Under the pieces are notes generated by a model, which had not been told where the DNA came from, did no database searches, and saw only the letters and a program-made list of their open reading frames with translations. A stretch of 64,000 nt of DNA, from the NCBI GenBank assembly GCA_020621985.1, contig JAHRYS010000003.1:310001-374000 (forward strand). Reading direction: 5' to 3'. Origin of the DNA: Candidatus Ferrigenium altingense. Its GTDB lineage: Bacteria; Pseudomonadota; Gammaproteobacteria; Burkholderiales; Gallionellaceae. Shown one piece after another: positions 7,791 through 17,452 of this stretch (position 1 is its first letter; every line of letters starts with the position of its first letter). The translations under genes and the position numbers were made by a program.

Positions 7791-9290
7791 ATGAAACTTT
7801 TCCCCATACGCGGCGGCATCCATCCTGAATACCGAAAGGATTTGACCAGCGAGAAGGCCATCGTCGCCATGCCGATGCCGGCGGCGCTCTATATTCCGTT
7901 GCAGCAACATATCGGTGCGCCGGCCGAAGTGCTGGTAGCCGAGGGCGACCTGGTCAAGAAAGGCCAGATGATCGCGCGCAGCCAAGGAGCGGTTTCGGTT
8001 CCGCAGCATGCGCCGACATCGGGCCGCATTATGTCGGTGGCCGAGGTGGCTGCACCCCATCCTTCCGGCTTGCCGCAGAAGACCATTATCCTCGAACCGG
8101 ACGGTAAGGATGAATGGGGTGACCTGCCAGAACCGATTGCCGATCCGTTTGCCGCCGACCCGCACGCGATCCATGAACGCGTCGCCCAATCGGGCATCGT
8201 CGGCATGGGCGGCGCCGCCTTTCCGTCGGCGGTGAAGCTGAATCTTGGTACCCAGAAGAAACTCGAAATCCTGCTGCTCAACGGCGCGGAGTGCGAACCC
8301 TACCTGACCTGCGATGACCGGGTGATGCGCGAGTATCCCGGCGAAGTGATCGACGGCGCACGCATCATGGCCCGTGCCTTGGGTACGCCCAGGGTGGTCA
8401 TCGGCATCGAGCAGAACAAGCCGCAGGCGATCGAGATCATGACCAGGGCGGCTTCCGCCTTTCCCGAGGTCGAGGTAGTCGCCGTGCCGGTGCAGTATCC
8501 GATGGGCTCCGAGCGCCATCTGGTGCAGGCGATCACCGGCCGCGAGACGCCGGCGCGCAAGCTGACCGCCGATCTTGGCATCGTGGTGCACAATGTTGCG
8601 ACCGCCCGTGCCGTGCACCACGCCGTCCGCTTCGGCCGTCCGCTGGTCGCGCGGGTGGTGACGGTGAGCGGCGGCGCAATACGCCAGCCCAACAATGTCC
8701 TGACACCGATCGGCACCAAGGTAGCCGACCTGGTCGAATTTTGCGGCGGCTTCTCGGCGCGCCCCGAGAGCGTAGTCAACGGCGGGCCGATGATGGGCCA
8801 GCCGCTGGCCAGCCTGGATGCTCCGGTAGTCAAGGGTACCTCGGGCATCCTGGCGCTCACCGCCGAGGAGATCAACGATAGCCCGACCAGTGCGTGCATC
8901 CGCTGCGGCAGTTGCGTCACCGTCTGCCCATGCGGCCTGTCGCCGGTGGATATGGCTGCCTTCATCCGCAAGGATAATCTGGATGTTGCCGCCAAGCTCG
9001 GCGTGATGGACTGTTTCTCGTGCGGCAGTTGCTCGTACGTATGCCCGTCGCATATCCCGCTGGTGCATTATTTCAACTATGCCAAGGGCGTGCTGCGAGA
9101 GCTTGAGAGTGATCGCCGCAAGGGCGAACGCATCAAGACGCTCGCCGAGACGCGCACCATCCGCATCGAGAAAGCCGCCGAGGCCAAACGCGCCGCCTTG
9201 GCCGCAAAAAGCAAACCGGCTGCAGACGCTGCCTCGTCAGGTAATGCTGGCGAGGCCAAGGCCACCACCGAAGAAAAGGTCAACGCATGA
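7791..9290 (+). CDS. rsxC: electron transport complex subunit RsxC (NADH-binding)
   Basis: ATG at 7791 is chosen because TAGGAG (7776-7781) precedes it; an in-frame TTG at 7782 overlaps that site. The 499-residue subunit has the RnfC barrel-sandwich N-terminus, the nucleotide/FMN-binding region (GIVGMGGAAFPSAVKL, LNGAECEPYLTCDD) and two 4Fe-4S motifs, CIRCGSCVTVCPCGLSP and CFSCGSCSYVCPSHIPL. A short Ala/Lys-rich tail ends the protein; the long tail repeats of gamma-proteobacterial RnfC are absent. The stop overlaps the rsxD start (ATGA). Confidence 0.96.
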   Translation: MKLFPIRGGIHPEYRKDLTSEKAIVAMPMPAALYIPLQQHIGAPAEVLVAEGDLVKKGQMIARSQGAVSVPQHAPTSGRIMSVAEVAAPHPSGLPQKTIILEPDGKDEWGDLPEPIADPFAADPHAIHERVAQSGIVGMGGAAFPSAVKLNLGTQKKLEILLLNGAECEPYLTCDDRVMREYPGEVIDGARIMARALGTPRVVIGIEQNKPQAIEIMTRAASAFPEVEVVAVPVQYPMGSERHLVQAITGRETPARKLTADLGIVVHNVATARAVHHAVRFGRPLVARVVTVSGGAIRQPNNVLTPIGTKVADLVEFCGGFSARPESVVNGGPMMGQPLASLDAPVVKGTSGILALTAEEINDSPTSACIRCGSCVTVCPCGLSPVDMAAFIRKDNLDVAAKLGVMDCFSCGSCSYVCPSHIPLVHYFNYAKGVLRELESDRRKGERIKTLAETRTIRIEKAAEAKRAALAAKSKPAADAASSGNAGEAKATTEEKVNA

Positions 9291-10363
9291 GTATCTCAAT
9301 CATGAAAAAGAGCGGGCCGTTTGCCCATGGCTTCACCAGCGTCCAGAAAACCATGTTCCTGGTGTTGCTGGCGCTGACGCCGGCTACGGTTTTCAATCTC
9401 TACTTGTTCGGCTGGCCGGCGATCCTGCTGTTTATCGTCACGGTCGGTGCCTGCGTGGCAGTTGAGGCGGCCTGTCTGTCAGTGGCGGGCAAACCGGTGA
9501 TGGCGACCCTGGCCGATTGCTCGGCGATATTGACCGGCTGGCTGCTGGCGATGAGCCTGCCGCCCTGGGCACCCTGGTGGATCGGCGTGCTGGCGGCGAT
9601 TTTCGCGATCGCGCTGACGAAGCACGCTTTCGGCGGACTCGGCCAGAACCTGTTCAACCCGGCCATGGTCGGGCGTACAGTCATGCTGATCTCTTTTCCC
9701 GTGGCGATGACCGTCTGGGTCGCGCCGCATCCGTTGTTTTCTGCGGGTGCGCCGGGCTTGGTAGAAGCTTTCGCGATCACCTTCGGCGGCAGCATACCCG
9801 ATACGATGAGCGCGGCTTCGGCGCTGGGGCATATCAAGACCGAGTTGTCGCGCGGTATTCCGGTGACGCAGTCGATTGGGCAGATGCCAGACCTGATGGA
9901 TATGGCGCTGGGCTACCGTGCCGGCAGCATGGGCGAGACCTCGGCGTTGCTGATCCTCGCCGGCGGCCTGTTCCTGATGGCGAAGCGCATCATTTCATGG
10001 CATATCCCGGCCAGCATGTTGGGCTCGCTGTTCCTGATAGCGGCGCTGTTCCATGCGATAGATCCCACCCACTTTACCTCCGGCACCTTTCACCTGTTGT
10101 CCGGAGCCACTTTCCTGGGCGCATTCTTCATCGCCACCGATTACGTGACCTCGCCGGTATCCAAGTCTGGACAGATCATTTTTGGCATCGGCGTCGGCCT
10201 GTTCACCTGGAGTATCCGTAACTTCGCCGGCTATCCTGAAGGTGTGGCTTTTGCGGTGCTGTTGATGAATTCGCTGACCCCGATCATCGATCAATACACC
10301 CGCCCGCGCGCTTTCGGACGCACTCGCAAGGGCGAACCGCTGCCTCTGGAGGGGAAGCCATGA
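9287..10363 (+). CDS. rsxD: electron transport complex subunit RsxD
   Basis: 358-residue polytopic subunit carrying covalent FMN. About ten membrane segments are visible. The likely flavinylation site is DTMSAAS (Ser178), at the place where the family usually has a D-x-x-(S/T)-G-A-(S/T) motif; here the Gly is Ala and the acceptor would be Ser. Other family signatures are KHAFGGLGQNLFNPAMVG and FLGAFFIATDYVTSPVS. The start overlaps the rsxC stop and the stop overlaps the rsxG start, so translation is coupled. Confidence 0.95.
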   Translation: MSISIMKKSGPFAHGFTSVQKTMFLVLLALTPATVFNLYLFGWPAILLFIVTVGACVAVEAACLSVAGKPVMATLADCSAILTGWLLAMSLPPWAPWWIGVLAAIFAIALTKHAFGGLGQNLFNPAMVGRTVMLISFPVAMTVWVAPHPLFSAGAPGLVEAFAITFGGSIPDTMSAASALGHIKTELSRGIPVTQSIGQMPDLMDMALGYRAGSMGETSALLILAGGLFLMAKRIISWHIPASMLGSLFLIAALFHAIDPTHFTSGTFHLLSGATFLGAFFIATDYVTSPVSKSGQIIFGIGVGLFTWSIRNFAGYPEGVAFAVLLMNSLTPIIDQYTRPRAFGRTRKGEPLPLEGKP

Positions 10364-11022
10364 GCTCGCAACGCACGCTGATACACGGGGTCATTCTCGG
10401 AGCCTTCTGTCTGGGCTTCGGAACGTTGCTCGTCATGACCAATGGCTACACCAAGGACGATATTGCCTTGCGCGCCATAGAGGACAGGCAGAACTCGCTC
10501 GCGCAGGTGATCCCGGACAGTATCCATGACAACAATCTGGCCACCGATACCCTCACCCTGAAGAACGATCAGGGAAATGAAGTCGTAGTCTATCTCGCCA
10601 CCAAGGAAGGCAAGGTGACCGGCGCGGCCTTCGAGACCTCCAGCCCGGGTTATTCCGGCGCGATCAAGGTCATGCTGGGCGTTGATCCAGATGGCAAAAT
10701 ACTCGGTGCGCGCGTCCTGGCACACAAGGAAACCCCCGGCCTGGGCGACAAGATCGAAGTAAAGAAAGGCGACTGGATATTGCGCTTCACCGGCCTGAGC
10801 ATCGGCAATCCGCCGCTCGAAAAATGGAAGGTGAAAAAAGACGGCGGCCAGTTTGACCAGTTCGCCGGCGCCACCATCACGCCGCGCGCCGTGGTAAAGG
10901 CGATCACCCAAGGGCTGCAATTTTTCGATGCCAACAAGGCAAAGATAATGGAATTCAAGGCCGACAAGCCCCAAACCGTAGACACCGAAGCCGGCAAGGC
11001 TCCAGCGAAGGAGGCAAACTAA
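10360..11022 (+). CDS. rsxG: electron transport complex subunit RsxG
   Basis: 220-residue subunit with one N-terminal membrane segment (LIHGVILGAFCLGFGTLLVM) and a periplasmic FMN-binding domain. The ApbE target motif DQFAGAT (acceptor Thr172) is intact, followed by ITPRAVV. GYSGAIKVMLGVDPDGKILG and HKETPGLGDKIE are typical RnfG stretches. The start overlaps the rsxD stop and the stop abuts the rsxE start. Confidence 0.95.
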   Translation: MSSQRTLIHGVILGAFCLGFGTLLVMTNGYTKDDIALRAIEDRQNSLAQVIPDSIHDNNLATDTLTLKNDQGNEVVVYLATKEGKVTGAAFETSSPGYSGAIKVMLGVDPDGKILGARVLAHKETPGLGDKIEVKKGDWILRFTGLSIGNPPLEKWKVKKDGGQFDQFAGATITPRAVVKAITQGLQFFDANKAKIMEFKADKPQTVDTEAGKAPAKEAN

Positions 11023-11703
11023 ATGACGACGATGGCTGAATATCGCACCATTGCGCGCGAGGGATTATGGACAAACAACGGCGTGTTAAGCATGATGCTG
11101 GGCCTGTGCCCGGCCATGGCCATGACCAACAGCGCCACCAACGGCCTCGGCATGGGGCTCGCGACAGCAGCGGTGATGACCGGTGCTGCTGCCGTAGCAT
11201 CCATGTTCCGTAACCATTTTACACAGGAAGTGCGCATCCCCATCTTTGTGCTGATCCTGGCGACCATGGTGACGGTGGTGGATATGAGCATGAATGCGTG
11301 GCTGCACGAACTGTACAAGGTTCTGGGTCTTTTCATTCCGCTGATCGTCGTCAATTGTTTGCCATTTGCGCGTATCGAAATGTTCGCGTCGAAAAGATCG
11401 GTGCTCCCCTCGCTGGCGGATGGTTTCTTCATGGGCATGGGCTTTACCCTCGCGCTTACCGTCATCGGCGCGATACGCGAAATAAGCGGCTCCGGCACGC
11501 TGTTTGCCGACGCGTCGCTGCTGCTCGGCCCCGCATTCAAGTTCATGGAGATGCGCGTGTTGCCTCCCGATACGGGGATATTGATGATGATCCTGCCGCC
11601 CGGCGCATTCCTCGTCACCGGCCTGTTGCTGGTCGGCAAGCGCATGATAGACGAGCGTTCCAGCAAAGCCGCTCAGGTTAGTGTTGCCCCCAGCGCCGCA
11701 TGA
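11023..11703 (+). CDS. rsxE: electron transport complex subunit RsxE
   Basis: 226-residue integral membrane subunit paralogous to RsxA. Signatures are WTNNGVLSMMLGLCPAMAMT and IPLIVVNCLPFARIEMFASK, each with the conserved intramembrane Cys. The ATG immediately follows the rsxG stop; an internal ATG at 11032 is also possible. It completes the A-B-C-D-G-E order usual for Rsx/Rnf. Confidence 0.95.
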   Translation: MTTMAEYRTIAREGLWTNNGVLSMMLGLCPAMAMTNSATNGLGMGLATAAVMTGAAAVASMFRNHFTQEVRIPIFVLILATMVTVVDMSMNAWLHELYKVLGLFIPLIVVNCLPFARIEMFASKRSVLPSLADGFFMGMGFTLALTVIGAIREISGSGTLFADASLLLGPAFKFMEMRVLPPDTGILMMILPPGAFLVTGLLLVGKRMIDERSSKAAQVSVAPSAA

Positions 11704-11713
11704 GGAAACAGCC

Positions 11714-11998
11714 ATGAAAATCGGAATCGCTTACGCCCTGCCGCAACGCCAAGCTTGGTTTGACGTTAACCTGCCAGATGGCGCCACCATCAAGGATGCC
11801 ATCGAACGCTCTGGCATCATCGGGCAATTTCCCGAGATCGACCTTGAGAAAAACAAGGTCGGCATCTACGGCAAGGTCAGCAAGCTGGATGCCGTGCTCA
11901 ATGACGGTGACCGCGTCGAAATCTACCGCCCCATCACCTGCGACCCGAAGACCGTGCCGCGCAAGGCCAAGGCCGGGGATGCTGCATCCGAGGAATAA
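11714..11998 (+). CDS. rnfH: RnfH-family ubiquitin-like protein
   Basis: 94-residue protein of the RnfH/UPF0125 family with a beta-grasp fold, commonly encoded with rnf genes or ratA. Landmarks: MKIGIAYALPQRQAWFDV, then GATIKDAIERSGI and NKVGIYGKVSKLDAVLNDGD, and DRVEIYRPITCDPK. ATG 11714 is preceded by GAGGA at 11702; a longer frame upstream overlaps rsxE. Last gene of the rsx operon. Confidence 0.88.
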   Translation: MKIGIAYALPQRQAWFDVNLPDGATIKDAIERSGIIGQFPEIDLEKNKVGIYGKVSKLDAVLNDGDRVEIYRPITCDPKTVPRKAKAGDAASEE

Positions 11999-12057
11999 GC
12001 GGGTTAGCTGGCTATTCAACAGCTACTGCCCGGATGGTTTAGACTGTCTGGCGCGAG

Positions 12058-12082
12058 GCCTCTTCGGAGGCATCTGCTTTTT
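12058..12082 (+). terminator. probable intrinsic terminator of the rsx operon
   Basis: GCCTC-TTCG-GAGGC forms a compact hairpin with a UUCG-type tetraloop 60 bases after rnfH, and a run of T's follows at 12078-12082. The seven-base gap between stem and T-run makes it suboptimal. Confidence 0.45.
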
Positions 12083-12139
12083 CCGGGATATGAAAAATAT
12101 GCTGTTATTATTGCCGCATTGCATTCCTACGCTACTTGT

Positions 12140-12760
12140 ATGGCAGACTGCTGCGAAAATAAAGCCTGTGCACTGGATGCATTGAGAGAACGACAAAGCG
12201 CGACGCTGAAAATCGTACTCGGTATCAATGCCGTGATGTTTGCAGTCGAGTTGATGGCAGGCATGATGGCAGGATCAACTGCGTTGCTGTCCGATTCCCT
12301 CGATAATCTGGGCGATGCATTGACCTATGGCATGAGCCTCTATGCCGTTTCTCGCGGGCCACGTTCAAAAGCCAAGGTGGCCTTATTCAAAGGTGTGCTG
12401 ATCCTGCTGGCCAGCCTTTTCGTTCTCTCCCAGGTGGTTTACCGTATCGCTGTTCCGGTCGTTCCACTCTATGAAACGATGGGCCTGGTAAGCTTGCTGG
12501 CGCTATTGGCGAATGGCACTTGCCTAGCCCTGCTTTGGAAGCACCGCAAGGAAGATATCAATATGAGTTCTGTTTGGGAATGTTCGCGTAATGACATTGC
12601 TGCCAATATTGCGGTTTTTGTGGCGGCAGGCGGCGTTGCGCTCACTCACTCCGGATGGCCGGATATTCTGGTTGGGCTGGCACTTGCGCTGCTGTTCCTG
12701 AAGTCGGCGGCAAAAGTTCTCAAGGGGGCAATTGTTGAGTTAAGGCTGCCTGCTTCCTGA
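12140..12760 (+). CDS. small CDF-like cation transporter
   Basis: 206 residues from ATG 12140 (MADCCENKACALDALRERQ). The N-terminus holds a Cys cluster (CCENKAC). About six membrane segments follow, with the CDF landmarks STALLSDSLDNLGDALTYG in helix 2 and CSRNDIAANIAV in helix 5, where classical CDF proteins have HxxxD. There is no large C-terminal cytoplasmic domain, so this is the short single-domain type. It probably exports a divalent metal by proton exchange; the metal is unknown. It stands alone between the rsx terminator and nhaB. Confidence 0.82.
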   Translation: MADCCENKACALDALRERQSATLKIVLGINAVMFAVELMAGMMAGSTALLSDSLDNLGDALTYGMSLYAVSRGPRSKAKVALFKGVLILLASLFVLSQVVYRIAVPVVPLYETMGLVSLLALLANGTCLALLWKHRKEDINMSSVWECSRNDIAANIAVFVAAGGVALTHSGWPDILVGLALALLFLKSAAKVLKGAIVELRLPAS

Positions 12761-12836
12761 CGTGCCGAGTGCGTATTTCTCGCCATCCACACCTTCGTTT
12801 TTGCGTAAAACGCGAGCCATCGATGTTTCGCTCGAT

Positions 12837-14342
12837 TTAGAAAAACATCAACCCAGCGACGGTCGTGGTAATGACTGCATACGGCAAAGCCATCCAGAGC
12901 ATGCGACCGTAGCCGAGCCGAATCAGTGGAGCGATTTGGGACGTCAGAAGATAAAGGAACGCCGCTTGTCCGTTTGGCGTGGACATGCTCGGAATACCAG
13001 TGCCCATCACGACTGCCACAGACTGGGCATCGAACAATTCGCGGGTAGTGAGTCCGGCGTCAAGCGCGGCTTTGAGCTCCTTCATGTAGATGGCGGCCAC
13101 AAATACGTTGTCGCTGATAGCGGAGAGAGCGCCGTTGGTGGCAAAGATCATGAACACCTGCATTTTGGGTTCGAGTGTCAAGACCCAGTGGATGACTGCA
13201 TTGAACATTTGCAGGCTACCGATCATCGCAACGATGACGTAGAAGACCATCAGCAGGGAAGCGAAAGGCAGACCCGGCATGAAAGCCTCGGCGATATGAT
13301 GCTCGTCAGTGATGCCGGAAATCGCCGATACCAGGACGATCACGGCAAGCCCGATCAGGCCGATTTCTGCTACATGAAAGGCGAGGGCCAGCACCAGGAG
13401 GACTGCGACCACGCCTTGCGCGACAAGCAACAGGCGGTCGCGTGGCGAATGCTGCTCGCGCAGGCGGCGGTCCTCGTCCATGAGTATCTGCCGCACGCCG
13501 GCAGGCAGCTCGGCACCGTAGCCAAACCAGCCGAGTTTTTCGATCAGCCAGCAAGTGAAGAAACCGGCAAATAGGGTCGGGATGCTGAATGGCGCTACAT
13601 TGACGAAGAATTCCCCAAAACTCCAGCCGGCTTCCGTGCCGATGATGATGTTCTCGGGTTCACCAACCAGGGTGCATACGCCGCCGATTGCGGTGCCGAT
13701 GGCGCCGTGCATGAGCAGGCTGCGCAGTACGGCGCGAAACTGTTCGAGATCCTTGCGATGGATCTCGTCCACATAATCATCTGTCAGATCGGGATCATCG
13801 TGATAGCCCCTGGTGGAAACGGCACGGTGATAAACCTCGTAGAAGCCGACAGATACGGCGACCAGCACCGCAAGGATGGTCAGCGCATCAAGAAACGCGG
13901 AAAACACCGCTACCACGACAATGATGACCAGATTGAGGGTAATCCGGGAGCGTATGCCCAGCAAAATATGGCTAATCATGCGATATAGCATGCCGCGCAG
14001 GAAATGTACGCCGGCTACCATGAAAATCACCAGCAACAGGACCGGTAAGCCATGTTCGATTTCCTTGTAGACTGCGTGCGTATCCGTAAGTCCGAGAATG
14101 ACTGCCTGGATAGCGAGCAGCCCGCCCGGTTGGAGCGGAAAACATTTCAGCGCCATTGCCAGGGTGAAAATGAATTCAGCGAGAATCAGCCAGCCGGTTG
14201 CCAACGAACCGAGGGTCAGGAACACTACCACGTTGAGCAGTAGGCTGATTGCGATGGCCTGCTTGTACCAGCGTGGCGTGTGTCCCAGAAAGCTCTCCGA
14301 GAGTAAGTGAATTACCCCTTTTTTTTGCATAACTGTTGCCAT
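12837..14342 (-). CDS. nhaB: Na+/H+ antiporter NhaB
   Basis: 501-residue polytopic inner-membrane protein that exchanges cytosolic Na+ for external H+. Family stretches include FLGHTPRWYKQAIAISLLLN at the N-terminus, FSAFLDALTILAVLVAV (the D-A-L-T segment), GGVCTLVGEPENIIIG, and SAISDNVFVAAIYMKE. Length is close to the usual 500-530. Start at ATG 14342, with a second in-frame ATG 12 bases later. It is the first of six cation/proton antiporters within 13 kb. Confidence 0.94.
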   Translation of the reverse strand: MATVMQKKGVIHLLSESFLGHTPRWYKQAIAISLLLNVVVFLTLGSLATGWLILAEFIFTLAMALKCFPLQPGGLLAIQAVILGLTDTHAVYKEIEHGLPVLLLVIFMVAGVHFLRGMLYRMISHILLGIRSRITLNLVIIVVVAVFSAFLDALTILAVLVAVSVGFYEVYHRAVSTRGYHDDPDLTDDYVDEIHRKDLEQFRAVLRSLLMHGAIGTAIGGVCTLVGEPENIIIGTEAGWSFGEFFVNVAPFSIPTLFAGFFTCWLIEKLGWFGYGAELPAGVRQILMDEDRRLREQHSPRDRLLLVAQGVVAVLLVLALAFHVAEIGLIGLAVIVLVSAISGITDEHHIAEAFMPGLPFASLLMVFYVIVAMIGSLQMFNAVIHWVLTLEPKMQVFMIFATNGALSAISDNVFVAAIYMKELKAALDAGLTTRELFDAQSVAVVMGTGIPSMSTPNGQAAFLYLLTSQIAPLIRLGYGRMLWMALPYAVITTTVAGLMFF

Positions 14343-14387
14343 TTTTTCTTCTACTTATCTTTGTCTAGGTTGGATTGAAAAATACGA

Positions 14388-15026
14388 TCACCTGCAAATG
14401 CCGATCGACGGTGCCTTGCAAATCCTGCCGTCGATCCAAGTGGCCTCGTTGAGTCGTGCATTGAAGAGTCTGATTCTGAGGATATTGGCGCCAGACAAAT
14501 TTGCCTGCTTGAGGTTTGCAAAGTTCATATATGCGCCTTCAAGCTTCGTTTGCCTAAGGTCAGCTTTAAACAAGTCCGTATTGATGAGGTCGGCACGCGT
14601 CAGGTTAGCGCCCGTCATGACTGCATTCGACATGTCAGCCTCTTCCAGATCAGCCCTGGCCAGGTTTGCCATGACAAAGCGCGTGCCAATCAGTGACGAG
14701 CGTTCGAGGTTGGCCCAGCGCAGATCGGCGTCTTCAAGGTTGGCACCAGTCAGGTCACTGCCTTCAAGGCGCGCATATTTCAGATTGGCACCGCGCAAGT
14801 CAGCACCCTTGAGATTGGCTCCTGCCAAGTTGGCATTTTCCAAGTCCGCGTTGCGGAAATTGCTGCTGGCTAGTTGGGCATTGCGCCAGTCGACCCTGCC
14901 AATCTTAGTGCCTTGGCATTTGGCGGCAGTCTGAGGCAGACATCCCGCTAAAGCTTCTGTGGCGGCACATGTACTGGCAATAGTGAAGATGGTGGCAAGG
15001 AGCCGAATGGTCTTGATAGTGATCAT
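14388..15026 (-). CDS. exported pentapeptide-repeat protein
   Basis: ATG 15026 is preferred because it begins a clear signal peptide (MITIKTIRLLATIFTIASTC ... ALAG). The mature part is a run of about 25 A(D/N)Lxx pentapeptides (for example ADLENANLAGANLKGADLRG), which fold as a right-handed beta-helix. A short C-terminal segment with Cys (RICKAPSIGICR) ends it. Function is unknown; export argues against a gyrase-inhibitor-type role. It is oriented like nhaB and separated from it by 45 bases. Confidence 0.85.
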   Translation of the reverse strand: MITIKTIRLLATIFTIASTCAATEALAGCLPQTAAKCQGTKIGRVDWRNAQLASSNFRNADLENANLAGANLKGADLRGANLKYARLEGSDLTGANLEDADLRWANLERSSLIGTRFVMANLARADLEEADMSNAVMTGANLTRADLINTDLFKADLRQTKLEGAYMNFANLKQANLSGANILRIRLFNARLNEATWIDGRICKAPSIGICR

Positions 15027-15222
15027 GACAGTCTCGCTATTGGGCAATTTCGATGCCGAACATCCTAGAGGAAACACAACCCGCTGAAAATTGGGGCTGA
15101 CCACTATGGCAAACCCGTAGCGCATGCCGTGTGGCCAATTGATTTGTTCGTCGCCAATGGCGCGCTATAACTCACGCTTCATTCGACTAAGGGCTTCCCG
15201 TACGTGCGCTACGGATGCGCAT

Positions 15223-16839
15223 ATGTGCGTAAAAGAGGACAATAACCGTCAGATCGATGCCCAAATACTTATGCCTTACACAGCAACGCATCTTCTTCGC
15301 GGCCTACTATTTATCGTCGCCTTTGTCTTACTTGACTGGGCGAGCTATTTGCATCCGATGTATGGCCTCAACATCACACCTTGGAATCCGTCGCTCGCCC
15401 TTGGGCTGGTGTTCTGGTCTCGGGTTGGCTGGCTGGCCGCAATTCCATGGTTTATTGCAATTCTGATCAGCGAAGTCTTGGTGCGTGGCCAGCCGGCGAC
15501 ATTGCCAATGACGCTTGCGCTCTCGAGCATGTTGACGCTGGGGTATGGAGTCATGGCAGAGGCGTTACGCCGCAACATTGCCGGAGATATTCTTCACGAC
15601 CGCCGCCGCCTTCTGTTGTGGTTAGCGATAGTTGTAGCGGGTACCTTGATAACCAGCAGCATCTACATTTTGATGCTGTACCTATCCGGCCTCATACCAG
15701 TTGGTGATTGGCTGGTAGCGCTGGCGCGCTTCTGGATTGGCGATTGTGTCGGCATTGTGGTCACTATGCCTTTCTTCTGGCTACTGCTTGATGGCCGCAA
15801 CCGCTTGCGCAGCCTCCTGCCACACTGGGAGACGGCCGGTTATGGCCTCTTGGCAGTAGTAGCGTTGTGGATTTCCTTCGGGCTCGGCGGTACTGGGGAG
15901 TTCCAATATTTTTACATGCTGTTTTTGCCCATCGTCTGGGCTGCTGCACGTGACGGTGTGCCTGGCGCCGCGCTGGCGGCTTTTATGCTTCAGGCCGGCA
16001 TCATTGTCGCGGTGCACTGGCATAACCTGGTGGCGGTGACGGTGTTTGAACTACAGCTGCTCGCAGCAGTCCTGGCTTTCGTTGGGCTCTTCATCGGTGC
16101 GATTATCGACGAAAAGCAGCGCGTGAGCGATGAGTTGCGCCGTACGCTACGTTTGGCTGCGGCTGGAGAAATGGCTGCTGCATTGGCGCACGAACTCAAT
16201 CAACCGCTCACGGCATTATCTACCTATGGTTCCGCCTGTCAGCAATTGCTTGAGCGAAATGGCGATGTGGAGCGTCTGCGCGACACCATTGGTCGTATGG
16301 TGTCTGAAGCGCATCGGGCGGCTGATGTGGTTAGACGCCTGCGCGATTTCTTCCGTACCGGTGCCACAAGGTTGGAATCAGTGGTGCTCACAGAACTAAT
16401 CAGCACGACAGTGGCCAAATTTAGCGGTAAAGCACAGAGCCTAGGCGTCGAATTAGCGGTCGAGTCGATACCCGCATGCACGCTGCTGGCGGATAGGCTG
16501 CAATTGGAGGTTGTGCTGCGTAATTTATTAGACAATGCCCTCGATGCCGTGAGTGAACAACCGGTTGGATCCCGCCGTATTTGCATACAAGCCAAGACAG
16601 CAGATAAGAGATGCGTACGTGTCCGCGTCGAGGACAGCGGCCCAGGTTTATCAGCCGGTATGGCTGAGCACCTGTTTGAGGCTTTCCAGTCATCCAAGGC
16701 GAGTGGCATGGGTTTGGGGTTGGCGATCAGCCGTGCTATCGCTGAGGCGCATGGCGGCGACCTGGTTGTCGAAACGGCAGAGTCCGGTGTTTTCGTATTA
16801 ACACTACCAACGGAGGGAGCATGTGATGACGCCCCCTAG
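15223..16839 (+). CDS. MASE1-type membrane sensor histidine kinase
   Basis: The start is uncertain: ATGs at 15157, 15223 and 15271 are all in frame and none has a good ribosome site; 15223 is used here. About eight membrane segments (MASE1-like integral sensor) precede the kinase core. HisKA: LAHELNQPLTALSTYGSA with phospho-His323; N box LRNLLDNALDAV; G boxes VEDSGPGLSAG and GMGLGLAISRAIAEAHGG. The core resembles FixL/TtrS-type kinases that pair with FixJ-like regulators. Its stop overlaps the regulator gene. The signal is unknown; the antiporter neighbours hint at ionic or pH stress, which is inference. Confidence 0.88.
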   Translation: MCVKEDNNRQIDAQILMPYTATHLLRGLLFIVAFVLLDWASYLHPMYGLNITPWNPSLALGLVFWSRVGWLAAIPWFIAILISEVLVRGQPATLPMTLALSSMLTLGYGVMAEALRRNIAGDILHDRRRLLLWLAIVVAGTLITSSIYILMLYLSGLIPVGDWLVALARFWIGDCVGIVVTMPFFWLLLDGRNRLRSLLPHWETAGYGLLAVVALWISFGLGGTGEFQYFYMLFLPIVWAAARDGVPGAALAAFMLQAGIIVAVHWHNLVAVTVFELQLLAAVLAFVGLFIGAIIDEKQRVSDELRRTLRLAAAGEMAAALAHELNQPLTALSTYGSACQQLLERNGDVERLRDTIGRMVSEAHRAADVVRRLRDFFRTGATRLESVVLTELISTTVAKFSGKAQSLGVELAVESIPACTLLADRLQLEVVLRNLLDNALDAVSEQPVGSRRICIQAKTADKRCVRVRVEDSGPGLSAGMAEHLFEAFQSSKASGMGLGLAISRAIAEAHGGDLVVETAESGVFVLTLPTEGACDDAP

Positions 16840-17452
16840 CGGATATACAGTCTTTATTGTCGAGGATGACCCTTCGGTGCGGGATGCCCTGGCGTTACTG
16901 CTTGGTCTACACGGCTATCCTGTTGCTATGTTTGGTGATGCCGAGAGCTTTCTCAAAGCACAACGGCCTGATTGGTGTGGCTGTGCGCTTATCGACATCC
17001 GCATGCCCGGTATGGACGGCTTGGCTTTGCAACGGCGGCTGCTGGAATCCGGTTGTGGCATCCCGGTGGTCGTGATGACGGCTCACGGCGATGTGGAATC
17101 GGCGCGTGAAGCCTTCCGCTCGCAGGCTGTGGATTTTCTGGAAAAACCCCTTGATCACGAAAAGTTAATTGCTGCAATCAACGATGCATTTTTGCGTCAA
17201 ACTGCTGCGCAAGCGGTAGACGATAGGCAAACTGATTTCTTGCGCCTCTTATCGACGCTAACCCCGCGCGAACGGGAAGTTATGGAGTTGGTAGTGATAG
17301 GGCGTCACAATCGCGAGATTGCCGAACTGCTTGGGATTAGCGCTCGTACGGTCGAGGTACACAAGGCGAGAATGATGGATAAACTAGGCGTGGAATGCGT
17401 AGCTGATCTTGTTCGCCTAAGTCTTGTCGGCTACAACAAGCCCCAAGTGTAG
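16826..17452 (+). CDS. FixJ/NarL-type response regulator
   Basis: 208 residues: a receiver domain (VEDDPSVRDALALLL; phospho-acceptor Asp57 in LIDIRMPGMDG; VVVMTAHGD; DFLEKPLDHE) followed by a LuxR-type HTH (LTPREREVMELVVIGRHNRE, then EIAELLGISARTVEVHKAR). CGGAGGGA at 16811-16818 precedes the start; a GTG three bases earlier is also in frame. It overlaps the kinase 3' end, so the pair is translationally coupled. Target genes are unknown. Confidence 0.92.
   Translation: MTPPSGYTVFIVEDDPSVRDALALLLGLHGYPVAMFGDAESFLKAQRPDWCGCALIDIRMPGMDGLALQRRLLESGCGIPVVVMTAHGDVESAREAFRSQAVDFLEKPLDHEKLIAAINDAFLRQTAAQAVDDRQTDFLRLLSTLTPREREVMELVVIGRHNREIAELLGISARTVEVHKARMMDKLGVECVADLVRLSLVGYNKPQV

Noticed and set aside
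6622-11703. Na+-NQR operon
   Set aside because: The gene order A-B-C-D-G-E, the ferredoxin-type RsxB and the RnfC barrel-sandwich subunit fit Rsx/Rnf; there is no NqrA- or NqrF-type subunit.
12762-13574. 270-codon plus-strand open frame opposite nhaB
   Set aside because: Overlaps a complete NhaB gene; the translation shows no domain and is hydrophilic as expected of the complement of a membrane protein.
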